Shown piece by piece: positions 47,029-56,146 of a stretch of 64,000 nucleotides of DNA (its first letter is position 1; each line of letters opens with the position of its first letter). The DNA comes from Paenibacillus woosongensis. Lineage in GTDB: Bacteria > Bacillota > Bacilli > Paenibacillales > Paenibacillaceae. A model generated the notes under the pieces. The model searched no databases. It was not told the DNA's origin and worked only from the letters and a program-made list of their open reading frames with translations. The stretch is from contig NZ_CP126084.1 of the NCBI RefSeq assembly GCF_030122845.1, positions 310,001 to 374,000 of the forward strand, in the 5' to 3' direction. Position numbers and translations under genes: made by a program.

Positions 47029-47063
47029 TCATTCACTTATGTGTTCGCTGCATGAGGCAGGAT

Positions 47064-48293
47064 TCACGTCGAAACGGAATTATGCTCCTCTATCGCCTGT
47101 ACTGAGGACTCCCGATCTGTTAGCAGCAATAGGAAAGCTATAGCTGCCATGACGGCACAGACTATAAATACGATGCGGAAGCCAAACCACTCCGCGACGC
47201 TGCCGGCGATAATTCCTCCAAGCATATTGCCGATAACCGAGGTGTTGGAATATAACGTTGTTGCGGTTCCGGGCTCCTGCGGGAGCAGGTCCTGAAAGTA
47301 ACTGATGCCCAGCCCCATAACGATCGATACGGCGACTGCGCTTAGGAACTGCATGGGAACGATAGCCCATACGATCGGCGTGACGGCCACCAGGGCATAG
47401 TAAGCAATCGCAAAGACCGCCCCGATCTTGATCAGCTTGGATTTACGGTATTTTGCCGCCAGAATGCCCACTCCGATCAGCAGGGGAATCTCCACGGCCG
47501 CGGCTACGCTGAACAGCACCCCTACATCGGACTGGCTGCCATGGAGCGTCCGGGTTACATATAGCGGAAGGTTCACCAGGCTCATGGTCGAGGCTACGCT
47601 GAGCAGGATGAAGGAGCCCAATACTCCCGCAATGCGCGGCTTCAGGAGAAATTTCCTTAAATTCACGGGCGCTTCGTTCTTCTGAGCGGTCTCTTGGCGG
47701 TTCGAGTTCTTCAGAAAAATCAGAACGAAGAGGAATACAATGCCGTAAGTCACGGCGGCTGAGAGGAATAACCCCTGAAAGCCGGCCGAGGCAAGCAGTA
47801 CAGCAGCAATTGCCGGGCCGATGACCCATGCGAGAGAGAAGAACATCCTTAACGTATTGATGGCCATGTCGGCTTGCTTCGAGCCGCTCCGGTTCACTTC
47901 TTCACGCGCATAAGCGAACATCTGCGGAAACGCAGAGGACGCCGTGCCGAGACATAGAAAGGAAACGGCAAGCAGAACGTAATAATTCCTAACGTAAATG
48001 AACAGTATGTAGCCGATGATCGCCGCGCTAACCGAGAGGATGATCACCCATTTCCTTCCCCAGTATCGATCGGACAGCCTGCCAAGCACTGTGCTGATCA
48101 GCACGCTGGATGCGGCGGTAACAGTCATGAAATAGCCTAGATAGGAGGGGGACATGCCCACCTCATCTACGCCAAATAAGGACAGGAAGGGATAGGTAAA
48201 GGAAATACATATCCCTAGCAGCAAGGTCGAAATAATGAGAATAGTGTAGTTCGGGATCGAGAATAAAGCCCATATTTGTTTTAGCTTATGCAA
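47064..48293 (-). CDS. SET-type sugar/drug efflux MFS transporter
   Basis: A 409-residue transporter with 12 membrane segments. Sugar-efflux (SetA/SetB) signatures are YFMTVTAASSVLISTVLGRLSDRY, MFAYAREEVNRSGSK and LRMFFSLAWVIGPAIAAVL. SET proteins export sugars, glycosides and some aminoglycosides. The TTG at 48293 is preferred because AAGGAGG lies 6 bases upstream; an earlier TTG at 48317 overlaps the previous gene. As the last gene of the ten-gene cluster it is the natural exporter, or self-resistance pump, for the product. Confidence 0.82.
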   Translation of the reverse strand: MHKLKQIWALFSIPNYTILIISTLLLGICISFTYPFLSLFGVDEVGMSPSYLGYFMTVTAASSVLISTVLGRLSDRYWGRKWVIILSVSAAIIGYILFIYVRNYYVLLAVSFLCLGTASSAFPQMFAYAREEVNRSGSKQADMAINTLRMFFSLAWVIGPAIAAVLLASAGFQGLFLSAAVTYGIVFLFVLIFLKNSNRQETAQKNEAPVNLRKFLLKPRIAGVLGSFILLSVASTMSLVNLPLYVTRTLHGSQSDVGVLFSVAAAVEIPLLIGVGILAAKYRKSKLIKIGAVFAIAYYALVAVTPIVWAIVPMQFLSAVAVSIVMGLGISYFQDLLPQEPGTATTLYSNTSVIGNMLGGIIAGSVAEWFGFRIVFIVCAVMAAIAFLLLLTDRESSVQAIEEHNSVST

Positions 48294-48313
48294 AAGGCTT
48301 CCTCCTTCTCGCT

Positions 48314-49084
48314 TCAATGCTTGATTGCAGCGATACGAATTCTTTTGTAGTCTGCAGACCAGATCTGACCGTCGAATAGAAGCGGCTTCGCCCGATTCAT
48401 GATCAACGCGTAGGCCTGCTGCTTCTCGCCTTCGGACAAGCCGCTGAAGAAGTCGCCTGTAAAGGAGGCGAGCCAGTGACGAAGGCCGTTCTCTCCGTCC
48501 TCCAGAGGAGTTGGCCGGTCGAAATGCTCGGCATAGGTCACCCGGAAGCCCTGGTGTTCCAGCAAGGTGGTGTATTCAGCAATGCTAGGGAAATACCAGG
48601 GATTCCGGTCTGTGGCATCGGGGACGCCAAAGTACTCTTCAAGGACGGCTATCGTATTCTCCGTGATGATGCCTACGTTTCCCTTGCCGCCAAACTCCGC
48701 AACGAACCTGCCGCCTGGGCGGAGACAGCTGTAGATCGTCTTAACCACGTCCTGCGCATTCTTCATCCAATGCAGAGCCGCATTGGAGAATACGGCGTCG
48801 AAGGCCTCCTCCGGGCGGTAGTTCTCGGCATTGGCGGTAATGAACGGAATATCCGGGTACTTGCTCTTGGCCTGCCGGATCATCTCTTCGGAATAATCCA
48901 TGCCCGTCACCTGAGCGCCGGCCTTTGATATTTCGTTAGCCAGATCGCCGGTTCCACAGCCGAGATCCAAAATGCGTTCGCCCGGCTGCGGATTCAAAAT
49001 CGAGAGAATCCCCTTGCCGTATTGCGAGACATAACTTAGCTTATCGTCGTACAAATCTGCATTCCATTGATTCATTGAACTCAT
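48314..49084 (-). CDS. class I SAM-dependent methyltransferase
   Basis: A 256-residue methyltransferase with motif I ILDLGCGTGDLA (~38-49), GMDYSEEMI, FDAVFSNAALHWM and LRPGGRF. The WNADLYDDKLSYVSQYG opening and ALHWM are those of the trans-aconitate/Tam-like group, which methylates small-molecule oxygens. AAGGAGG precedes the ATG and its start overlaps the glycosyltransferase stop, so they are coupled. In the cluster it may methylate the sugar or the acyl part. Confidence 0.85.
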   Translation of the reverse strand: MSSMNQWNADLYDDKLSYVSQYGKGILSILNPQPGERILDLGCGTGDLANEISKAGAQVTGMDYSEEMIRQAKSKYPDIPFITANAENYRPEEAFDAVFSNAALHWMKNAQDVVKTIYSCLRPGGRFVAEFGGKGNVGIITENTIAVLEEYFGVPDATDRNPWYFPSIAEYTTLLEHQGFRVTYAEHFDRPTPLEDGENGLRHWLASFTGDFFSGLSEGEKQQAYALIMNRAKPLLFDGQIWSADYKRIRIAAIKH

Positions 49085-50244
49085 GGATGTTCCTCCTTTA
49101 TCGGCTTGCCGTAATCAACCTGCCTCCATACTCCATATTGAGCTATTTGCCGGAAGATCATTTCCTTCTGAGGATAGCTCGGGGCAGAGTAGTACATGAG
49201 GTCGTACTTGCTGGCTGCGCATAACAATGACAGGGAAGTCCGAAAATCTCCGGACTCGTCGATGACGAACACAACCCTCTTATCCGCCTCCCGGATCAGC
49301 TCATTCAGAGAAGCATCGTCGAATGGGGAGTGAACGGTGTAGACGCTTACGGGGCCCTTGTAGGGCAAATTGCCATGGGCTGCGCGAACGGCATATTCAA
49401 ACCGGAGGTAGCTGTCGAACCAGAATAAGCGGATCTCGGGATTGAAAAAGAGCTTCAGCAGCTGGAGCAGCTGAACATCGATGGACGGGTGCAGCTCCTG
49501 GAAGGTGTGCAGATTTCTCAGCCAGTTCTGGTAACGGTTCTCGTCGTATTCGCTAGGGTGATACATATGGTAAATGAGCGCATTTTTCGCATAGACGAAG
49601 GTTAATCCCTGCTGATACAACCGGTAAGCCAGCTCGCAGTCCTCGAGTCCCCAACCTTTGAAGCCTTCGTGGAACAGCCCGGCTTCTTGAATATTCCGGC
49701 GGCTTACGGAGGCATTGCAGGTAAAGAAAAAGTACCAGACGGTCTCCAGATTACTCATTTTCTCTGAAAATGCGTCAATGGCAAGCAGCCGGTCCGCCGG
49801 CAGCTGCTCCGGCAGCAGATCCTCACGGAACTCCGTCTTCAGCTTCTCCACATCGAAATCATTCGACGTCAAGTAATTCCGGAAGCCGATCACAACGAGG
49901 TCATCTCGCTCCCGATGATATCTCAAATGCTCCTGGATGAAATGCGGAGGCACCAGATGGTCGCCATCCAAAAATATAATGACCTCGCCGTCCGCCTCTG
50001 TAAGGCCGAGGTTCCGGGCGGCCGCCCGGGATGAGGCGAGAGACCTGTCGATATAAAAATATTTCAGCGCATATTTAAGGATGAGTTCATGTATGGCTTC
50101 GCCTGTTCCGTCGTTCGAGCCGTCATCCACGACAATAACCTCGAAGCTGTCCCCCTCCTCCAGAACCTGATGGTTTAACGTGATCAGGCAGGGAATAATT
50201 AATTCGACGCTATTGTAAGTCGGCATAATAATGCTGGCTTTCAT
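49081..50244 (-). CDS. GT2-family glycosyltransferase
   Basis: A 387-residue GT-A glycosyltransferase: MKASIIMPTYNSVELIIPCL, VIVVDDGSNDGTGE, AAARNLGLTEADGEVIIFLDGDHLVPP (the DxD-type metal site is DGD) and GWGLEDCELAYRLYQQG (the acceptor-side ED motif). AAAGGAGG lies 9 bases upstream of the ATG at 50244; the longer frame from 50523 lies inside the previous gene and is not used. A ~110-residue C-terminal part without family assignment ends in PYKGPVSVYTVHSPFDD. It would add a sugar to the cluster product. It overlaps the upstream gene by 4 bases. Confidence 0.85.
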   Translation of the reverse strand: MKASIIMPTYNSVELIIPCLITLNHQVLEEGDSFEVIVVDDGSNDGTGEAIHELILKYALKYFYIDRSLASSRAAARNLGLTEADGEVIIFLDGDHLVPPHFIQEHLRYHRERDDLVVIGFRNYLTSNDFDVEKLKTEFREDLLPEQLPADRLLAIDAFSEKMSNLETVWYFFFTCNASVSRRNIQEAGLFHEGFKGWGLEDCELAYRLYQQGLTFVYAKNALIYHMYHPSEYDENRYQNWLRNLHTFQELHPSIDVQLLQLLKLFFNPEIRLFWFDSYLRFEYAVRAAHGNLPYKGPVSVYTVHSPFDDASLNELIREADKRVVFVIDESGDFRTSLSLLCAASKYDLMYYSAPSYPQKEMIFRQIAQYGVWRQVDYGKPIKEEHP

Positions 50245-51335
50245 CGTATTCCTCCTTTCAACTGCGCATCGGAAGAGCTCATCACAGCCAGCATCCGTTC
50301 GAGTAAACTTTGCTCCAGGGGCGCCGTATCTTGAAGAGTCGCAATCATCTTGGAAATGAGCGCAGGATCCTGATTCTGCTGATACATCATGAGCATGAGA
50401 CGCACCGTTCTCATTCCCTTCTCGACCTGGGCGTATTCGGCGGCGACATCCCGCAAATCCTCCAGCCCCAATCGGGTGATCAGATGATCCAGCCTTGCCT
50501 GCATGCAGGTCTTGTGCTCCCACATAATATGGAATGGGCGTATGTCGAAGGCGATGCGGTCCTGCCTCAACTGCTCGAGGTAATTCTCCAAGCAGCTATA
50601 GGATTCCATGCCGTAAGCCAGATCGATGGACGGCTGCATATTTCGCATGTCGTGATAGGAATTTCCGGAATTCACGTAAGCGGAAAGCTGGCGACAGGCG
50701 TGCTGCAGATCGAAGGGATACACGATATGCGGCCTGTAACGCAGCAAGTAGGTATACTGGCGATGCTCTCCGGCCAATTCGACTTGGCTGAATCCCTGAG
50801 CCATATGTTCATAGGGCACGTCAAATTGGGTATATTTCGTCTGGCTCCGGTCTTGTATGAAATCTGCTACCTGAAAAGTCCCGGCCTCGTCGTCATAGCC
50901 AAAAATCAAAACTTGATGCGCAAATCGGTTCTTCTGATAGAAAGGAGTATGAGGGATAAAAAACTCATCGATATAGGTAAAAACGTAACACTCCGCATGT
51001 ATGCATTCTTTCAAGAAAGAGACGCAATCCCGTCCCATTTGGAGTATCCTATGCCGGGATATTTTCTCTGCGCTCAGCCAGGGGATGGAATTCAGGTAAT
51101 GGCTTAATCCTGTCGTATAGCGCTGCTTGTCAGCTTCATAGATGAGTTCGTCGTAAATGAAGAAGTTGAAAGGTACGCTGCTGTCCTTAAAATTACGGTG
51201 GCAATATAATTGAATATAATTGCTGTAGAACCAGTCCGAGCTCTCGGGATAATGGGCGAGGATGCTTAGCACATGACCATGATGGACGTAACCGGTGATC
51301 ATCGGCGGCTGGATGGGCAACAGAACCGCGCTCAA
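50241..51335 (-). CDS. BtrH_N-like protein (candidate carrier-to-acceptor acyltransferase)
   Basis: A 364-residue soluble protein. The central part YVFTYIDEFFIPHTPFYQ, FAHQVLIFGYDDEAGTF and QVADF matches the papain-like BtrH_N group, named after the butirosin enzyme that moves an acyl group from a carrier protein to an aminoglycoside. The His in AHQVLI and Asp in ADF fit the catalytic dyad positions. In the N-terminal segment GYVHHGHVLSIL, where relatives usually have Cys, a His is seen, so catalysis by this domain is uncertain. The C-terminal ~120 residues are helical. It overlaps both neighbours by 4 bases. Confidence 0.62.
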   Translation of the reverse strand: MSAVLLPIQPPMITGYVHHGHVLSILAHYPESSDWFYSNYIQLYCHRNFKDSSVPFNFFIYDELIYEADKQRYTTGLSHYLNSIPWLSAEKISRHRILQMGRDCVSFLKECIHAECYVFTYIDEFFIPHTPFYQKNRFAHQVLIFGYDDEAGTFQVADFIQDRSQTKYTQFDVPYEHMAQGFSQVELAGEHRQYTYLLRYRPHIVYPFDLQHACRQLSAYVNSGNSYHDMRNMQPSIDLAYGMESYSCLENYLEQLRQDRIAFDIRPFHIMWEHKTCMQARLDHLITRLGLEDLRDVAAEYAQVEKGMRTVRLMLMMYQQNQDPALISKMIATLQDTAPLEQSLLERMLAVMSSSDAQLKGGIR

Positions 51336-52162
51336 CTGATTAACTCTCCCAAATATTTAGCAACGCCGTCCTCGTCGTTGCTGAGAATAGATTCGTCAGC
51401 GATCTGCATGACGCTTTCATGTGCATTGCCTACAGCGATTTTGCGCCCTGCTACAGCAAACATGGAGAGGTCGTTCACATGGTCACCGAATACGGTCGTT
51501 GCGGATAAAGGAATTCCTAGGAAAGCAGCCAGTTCCTGAACCATAAGTCCCTTATTCCCCCTTGGATTGGAGATTTGGAGATTGAAGAATCCTTTATTAT
51601 AGGAATCCTCGAATATGAGCACATCTACGCTGTCTCTATAGGTGGAATCGATCCATTCTTGAAAGGGAAGCAGTTGTTCGTAGGGAGCGATGAAGAATAA
51701 ATTCAATAAGGTGTCGGAAGGCATAAGCCTCGATTGTTGGGAAACGGGGTGGTGCCACGCCTTCAATTGCTTTATTAAATTGCATTGGGCATGATTCTGC
51801 AGCCCGAAATGCATTACAGTCTCTTGTATATTATCATAATTTAGGACTATTGGTAACAAATTATATTTCTTTCCTTTATCTATAATATCGTCTGCGATTT
51901 CGAATGCGAGATTGTTGCAAATGATAGGTTTATGCTCGGTAGGATCTACCATTATGGCACCGTTTAATAAAATGGCAGGGAGGCGGAACTGGATTCCGCT
52001 CAGTAAACTTCTCGCTGCCGTATACGTGCGAGCCGTGCAGTACGTCAAATTTACCCCTTCATGAATCGCTCTGTTCATGACCGTTCGGGTGTAATCGGAT
52101 AATTTCAAGTCCGAGCGAAGCAGAGTACCATCCAAATCTGTGATATATAAAGGCTTCAACAT
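51332..52162 (-). CDS. Cof-type HAD-IIB phosphatase
   Basis: A 276-residue haloacid dehalogenase-like phosphatase with motif I DLDGTLLRSD (Asp nucleophile ~9), a threonine motif in LTYCTARTYTAA, Lys in NPRGNKGLMVQEL and motif IV FGDHVNDLSMF. HAD-IIB members remove phosphate from sugar phosphates and nucleotides. In the cluster it could release phosphate from a sugar intermediate. GGAGGGG precedes the ATG; it overlaps the BtrH-like gene by 4 bases. Confidence 0.85.
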   Translation of the reverse strand: MLKPLYITDLDGTLLRSDLKLSDYTRTVMNRAIHEGVNLTYCTARTYTAARSLLSGIQFRLPAILLNGAIMVDPTEHKPIICNNLAFEIADDIIDKGKKYNLLPIVLNYDNIQETVMHFGLQNHAQCNLIKQLKAWHHPVSQQSRLMPSDTLLNLFFIAPYEQLLPFQEWIDSTYRDSVDVLIFEDSYNKGFFNLQISNPRGNKGLMVQELAAFLGIPLSATTVFGDHVNDLSMFAVAGRKIAVGNAHESVMQIADESILSNDEDGVAKYLGELIS

Positions 52163-52177
52163 ATTAATCCCCTCCAG

Positions 52178-53794
52178 TTATGGCCAATCTGCGGACTGCA
52201 AGTGCAAGGACGCTTTGTTATGCTTGATTTGTTCTTCGATATACCGGGCGATCCTTTTCGCGTCCGTTTTGCCGGACGGCAGTTTGGGAAATCCGGTGCA
52301 TAGCAGCAAATAACGCGGAACCATGTAATCCAAGAGCTTGTCCTTAAGTGCTCCCTGAACATCGGCGAGCTTGCCGAGCTCCGGGTCGCCGTCTTTTAGA
52401 ATAATTGCGGCCGCTAATACTTTGCCTCGGCCCTCCTCATGAATGATGCTCAGGATGAAATCCTTTACCGAGGGAATCTCCCCGAGCGCCCCTCTGATTT
52501 CATTTAAGTTAATGCGATAGCCGAGTATTTTGACCTCATCGTCGCCTCGGCCGATAAAGTGATATAAGCCCTGTTCATCCTGCTGGCAAATGTCCCCGGT
52601 CCGGTAATAAACCTCCCCATGGATTGCGACGAGCCGGGATTTCGTTGCTTCGGGATTCGACCAGTAGCCCCGCATGAGCTGGTCTCCGGCAACCAGCAGC
52701 TCTCCGCTAACCCCTGGGGTCTCTATGATCTCTCCCGCTTGATCGATCAATAAAGCATTTATGCCGGTCAAAGGCCGGCCGATGGGAAATAAATGATGAT
52801 CATTCACATTAGCGGCTGTAATCGGGTGAGCTAGGCACACGCACGTAGCCTCCGTCGGCCCATATCCGTTGATGATCGTCAAGGATGGAACCTCCTGGAG
52901 CCATCTTTGGATCGACTTGACGTTCAGCACCTCTGCTCCCGTCATAATCCGTTTCAGGCTGGATAAATCCTCTTTGCCAAAATGGGGCTCCTCGGACAGC
53001 AATGATAGAATCGGCGCTACTGCCGCAAAGTGGGTAATCTTCCGTCTGGCGATATATTGGAGCACCAGGGAAGGAATCATGAACTCGTCGTACAAGTATA
53101 CGCTTGCCCCGCAATACAGCGGCAGCAGGGTATCCACGATCGATACATCGAAATAAAAAGGGGAGGTGTTCATGCAGACTGATTCCTCGGTGATGTTCAT
53201 GAATTCGTTGACCGCCGCAAAGAAGGCCAGCATGCTTCGATGCTCGATCACCACCCCTTTGGGCATGCCCGTTGATCCTGATGTATACATGCAATAAGCC
53301 ATGTCAGAGATATCTATATCAGGCCAGGCATGGCCTGATATAGAATCTTCCGTTAGATGGCAGGGTCCTGCGTGGAAAGGGGAGATCGACTCCATGGGAA
53401 TCCGCCTGATCTCCGGATCCAGCCCGGCTGCCTCCCCCAGCATTTTTTCCGGTAAAATTACAGCCTTGGGGGCGATTTCGCGCGCAATGTGCTGCAAGCG
53501 GCCTGGCGGGTTCTTAGGGTCTACAGGGACATACCCCACCCCCAAACGCAGGCAGCCGATGATGGCAGCTACCAGTGAGACTTCCTTTTGGGCGAAGCAG
53601 ATGATCCGATCTCCGCGGGTGATTCCCCATTGGGATAAAGCGGCAGCGCAAGCCAAGCTGTGCTTGTCCAGTTCGGCGTATGTCAGTGAATGCCGGCTGT
53701 CCTGGACAGCCATTTTATTCGACTGCTTCCCGGCATAGTATGAAATGCGGCTGCCCAGCGAATCTACAGGCTTCCCTGTCAATGCATCTAGCAC
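52178..53794 (-). CDS. stand-alone amino-acid adenylation enzyme (NRPS A-domain type)
   Basis: A 538-residue adenylate-forming enzyme. NRPS core motifs are YVPVDPKNP (A2), YTSGSTGMPKGV (A3), FYFDVSIVD (A4), INGYGPTEAT (A5), GELLVAGDQLMRGYW (A6), YRTGD (A7), GRGDDEVKILGYRI (A8) and LPSGKTD (A10 Lys). The Asp in FDVS is the usual amino-group anchor, so the substrate is likely an amino acid. My hand-read pocket residues D-V-V-A-I-T-G-C-V-K match no code I know; the DV...I...VK pattern is loosely like proline codes. No carrier or condensation domain is fused, so it should load the separate carrier at 57340-57606. GTG start after GGGAGG. Confidence 0.87.
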   Translation of the reverse strand: MLDALTGKPVDSLGSRISYYAGKQSNKMAVQDSRHSLTYAELDKHSLACAAALSQWGITRGDRIICFAQKEVSLVAAIIGCLRLGVGYVPVDPKNPPGRLQHIAREIAPKAVILPEKMLGEAAGLDPEIRRIPMESISPFHAGPCHLTEDSISGHAWPDIDISDMAYCMYTSGSTGMPKGVVIEHRSMLAFFAAVNEFMNITEESVCMNTSPFYFDVSIVDTLLPLYCGASVYLYDEFMIPSLVLQYIARRKITHFAAVAPILSLLSEEPHFGKEDLSSLKRIMTGAEVLNVKSIQRWLQEVPSLTIINGYGPTEATCVCLAHPITAANVNDHHLFPIGRPLTGINALLIDQAGEIIETPGVSGELLVAGDQLMRGYWSNPEATKSRLVAIHGEVYYRTGDICQQDEQGLYHFIGRGDDEVKILGYRINLNEIRGALGEIPSVKDFILSIIHEEGRGKVLAAAIILKDGDPELGKLADVQGALKDKLLDYMVPRYLLLCTGFPKLPSGKTDAKRIARYIEEQIKHNKASLHLQSADWP

Positions 53795-53876
53795 GGAAGA
53801 GACCTCCCATCTTCATAGAATGGATGCTAATATCCGTTAAACCTAATGAATAGGATCTGGTTGCCGGGTCAAACGT

Positions 53877-54932
53877 TTATACGCTTACTTTGGAGAAGCG
53901 CTCATAAATTTTATTGCAGTAGTCCATTGAGGTGTTTAAGCGTAAGAAGGCTCCCTTTACGATCTCGATTCTGGCTTCAGGGTTGTCCTTGATGATCGGA
54001 ACAATCGCGTTTTTGACCCATCCATGCCCGTGACGGGTGTCAATTTGGATATGCAGGGTATGGTATTCCCGGCCCTTTTCGCTGATACCGAGGCGTTTGA
54101 ATCCCTTGACCAGTCTGCTGAAGCGTTTTGGCGCAACTAGTTCGACCGCTCCGAGACAGCCCAAGGCCCGATACAGATTTTTGCGGTACAGGGCGGAATA
54201 CAGCAGGGTATTGCCTACCGCCAGGGACTGCCAGCTAGCGCCTTCTACTAAAGACAAGGTGTTCGTATCATTCAGGAGCCCCAGCTCGTCCAGCAAATAA
54301 TTGAACATGACGGTATGAACTTTATCCATTTCACCGTTGCCCATTTCATCCCAGTAATTTTCGGCAAGCTCCATCTTGATCACTTCGCTGGTGCCGATCT
54401 GCGCCAGGGCAACCAGATCGTCGAAACGGCTGTCTACCGTAATCTCTTGAGAGAAGAAGTAACTCATTTCCTCCCTGGAGCAGCTTTCCTCCAAATAGGC
54501 ATACAACTGATGATTGGCTGCTTCATGATCCAGGATCGTCCTCATGAACCAGCGCTGGAATTCCTTGGTGTCCGTCGGAATATCGATATCGGGAAAACGG
54601 CTGTCCTCGTAAGCTTCCCACGCTTCCTCCAATTCTTTTTGGATGCGCATAAGCGTAGGATCATACTGGTTGAACACCGGCTTTTGCTCCATCGGGTGAA
54701 TATTTATGCTATACAGAAGATCCAGAGCCCGGTGCAGGCTGTAGTAAGCAGCTTCCTTGCCCGCTTTGTAATCCTCCACGGTTTGCAAGGCAAGCTTTAC
54801 GGCTTCATTCGCATCCTCGGGATTTTGTTTCATATGCGAATACAATTCCGGCCATTCAATCAATGCATGGACAAGCTCATGAAATTGGACGCTCGAATCG
54901 AGGATCATTTCAGGCAATTGACGGTTAGACAT
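53877..54932 (-). CDS. haem-oxygenase-like diiron oxidase family (Haem_oxygenas_2)
   Basis: A 351-residue helical protein. Candidate metal ligands are seen in RTILDHEAANHQLY (Glu/His), MELAENYWDEMGNG (the E-x-x-x-D-E-x-G-x-G signature) and HTLHIQIDTRHGHGW (His/Asp/His). This pattern fits the iron-containing redox family that includes UndA-, BesC- and SznF-type oxidases, which cut C-C bonds, oxidise amines or make alkenes. The substrate is unknown. The position between the adenylation and dehydrogenase genes suggests action on the carrier-bound or free amino acid. GAGGGA precedes the ATG. Confidence 0.78.
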   Translation of the reverse strand: MSNRQLPEMILDSSVQFHELVHALIEWPELYSHMKQNPEDANEAVKLALQTVEDYKAGKEAAYYSLHRALDLLYSINIHPMEQKPVFNQYDPTLMRIQKELEEAWEAYEDSRFPDIDIPTDTKEFQRWFMRTILDHEAANHQLYAYLEESCSREEMSYFFSQEITVDSRFDDLVALAQIGTSEVIKMELAENYWDEMGNGEMDKVHTVMFNYLLDELGLLNDTNTLSLVEGASWQSLAVGNTLLYSALYRKNLYRALGCLGAVELVAPKRFSRLVKGFKRLGISEKGREYHTLHIQIDTRHGHGWVKNAIVPIIKDNPEARIEIVKGAFLRLNTSMDYCNKIYERFSKVSV

Positions 54933-54981
54933 ATGGATTATCCCTCACTATTCTTTTGATTTTTTGGGTGAATAACATATC

Positions 54982-56127
54982 CTAGCACTCTACTCTGGCA
55001 ATCATGTTCAGCATCATTTCATCGGTTCCCCCGGCTAATGACAGGGCTCTGGCATCGCGGAAAAACAGCGAAATAGGATGGTCGTCCAAATAGCCTTCCC
55101 CTCCGAACAATTGCAGGCACTGGTCGGCGACTTTCCTTACCAGCTTCCCGCCTGCGTATTTGGCCATCGCGGCATCGGCCATATTCTCGTTTGGCGTCGA
55201 CATGTTTCGTATGCATCCATAGCTGAATTGCTTGACGGATTCGATTTCGGTGATCAATTGAGCGAGAGTGAATTGAACATGCTGGTTAGAGCTGAGAGGC
55301 TTGCCAAACGTGCGGCGTTTCTTGGCGTGTTCGATGGTGAGGTCAACATGGTAGCGTGCCATCGCGGCCATCCGGATCGCTATAATCGTCCGTTCCTGGA
55401 AAAATTGTTTCATTTGAATAAACAGGCCGAATCCCAGTCCGCCTATAACCTGCTGCTGGGCGATCTTAACCCGGTCAAATTCAATTTCTGCGATATCCCC
55501 CCGATTGCCCAAAGTTGGCAGGTTCCTGACAACAGCAACGCCAGGCGACGATTTGGGCACAAAAAACAAAGTAGGTGCAGGATCTCCCTGTTTATTGGCC
55601 GTTTGGGCAAGGACGCAGTAAGCGTCTGCCGATACGCCATTGCTGATGAAGGTCTTCCGGCCTTGGAGGATATAGCCGTCCCCCTCCTGCACAGCTGTCG
55701 TCTGCACATGGCTTAGATCTGATCCGGCATTCTCTTCCGTCAGGGCTAGCGCTAACAACGACTTGCCTTGAATAGCGGAAGGGACCCAGTCCGCCGCCAA
55801 CTCTTTGCGGGCGTATTTGGCGACCAGGCTTGTCGCTATATCCAGATGGCTGGCAACGGACATTCCGATCGCTCCATTAGGCAGTCTCGCTAATTCTTCA
55901 TGTAAAATGACGTTATACCAGTAGTCCAACGCTGCCCCGCCATATTGTTCCGGGAATGTTGTTGACAAATAACCAGCTTCGCCTAATTGGCGAAGGATTT
56001 GCTTGATTGGGGGAGGATGGCCAGCGGCTCTCCATTCACTTAAATGGGGTCTAATCTCTTGATCGATAAAATGGCGGAGGCCGTTTCGATACGCATCATG
56101 CTCCGGCGTAAACGGGTTTATACTCAT
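54982..56127 (-). CDS. acyl-CoA dehydrogenase-like flavoprotein, copy 2
   Basis: A 381-residue flavoenzyme of the acyl-CoA dehydrogenase fold: ALALTEENAGSDLSHVQTTA (FAD/substrate segment), FISNGVSADAYCVLA, HAKKRRTFGKPLSSNQHVQF and LQLFGGEGYLDDHPISLFFRDARALSLAGGTDEMM. At the usual MCAD catalytic position (YEGT) it has AGGT, but Glu is present in QFFQERTI, the isovaleryl-CoA-dehydrogenase-type position also used by prolyl-carrier dehydrogenases. It probably desaturates a carrier-bound acyl group. The ATG at 56127 is chosen by spacing to AGGTG; 56136 is possible. It starts ~20 bases after copy 1. Confidence 0.85.
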   Translation of the reverse strand: MSINPFTPEHDAYRNGLRHFIDQEIRPHLSEWRAAGHPPPIKQILRQLGEAGYLSTTFPEQYGGAALDYWYNVILHEELARLPNGAIGMSVASHLDIATSLVAKYARKELAADWVPSAIQGKSLLALALTEENAGSDLSHVQTTAVQEGDGYILQGRKTFISNGVSADAYCVLAQTANKQGDPAPTLFFVPKSSPGVAVVRNLPTLGNRGDIAEIEFDRVKIAQQQVIGGLGFGLFIQMKQFFQERTIIAIRMAAMARYHVDLTIEHAKKRRTFGKPLSSNQHVQFTLAQLITEIESVKQFSYGCIRNMSTPNENMADAAMAKYAGGKLVRKVADQCLQLFGGEGYLDDHPISLFFRDARALSLAGGTDEMMLNMIARVEC

Positions 56128-56146
56128 GGTATCCATCACCTGCAGT

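Noticed and set aside
50245..50523. N-terminal 93-residue extension of the glycosyltransferase
   Set aside because: It lies inside the BtrH-like gene in another phase; the ATG at 50244 has a perfect AAAGGAGG site and the family starts there.
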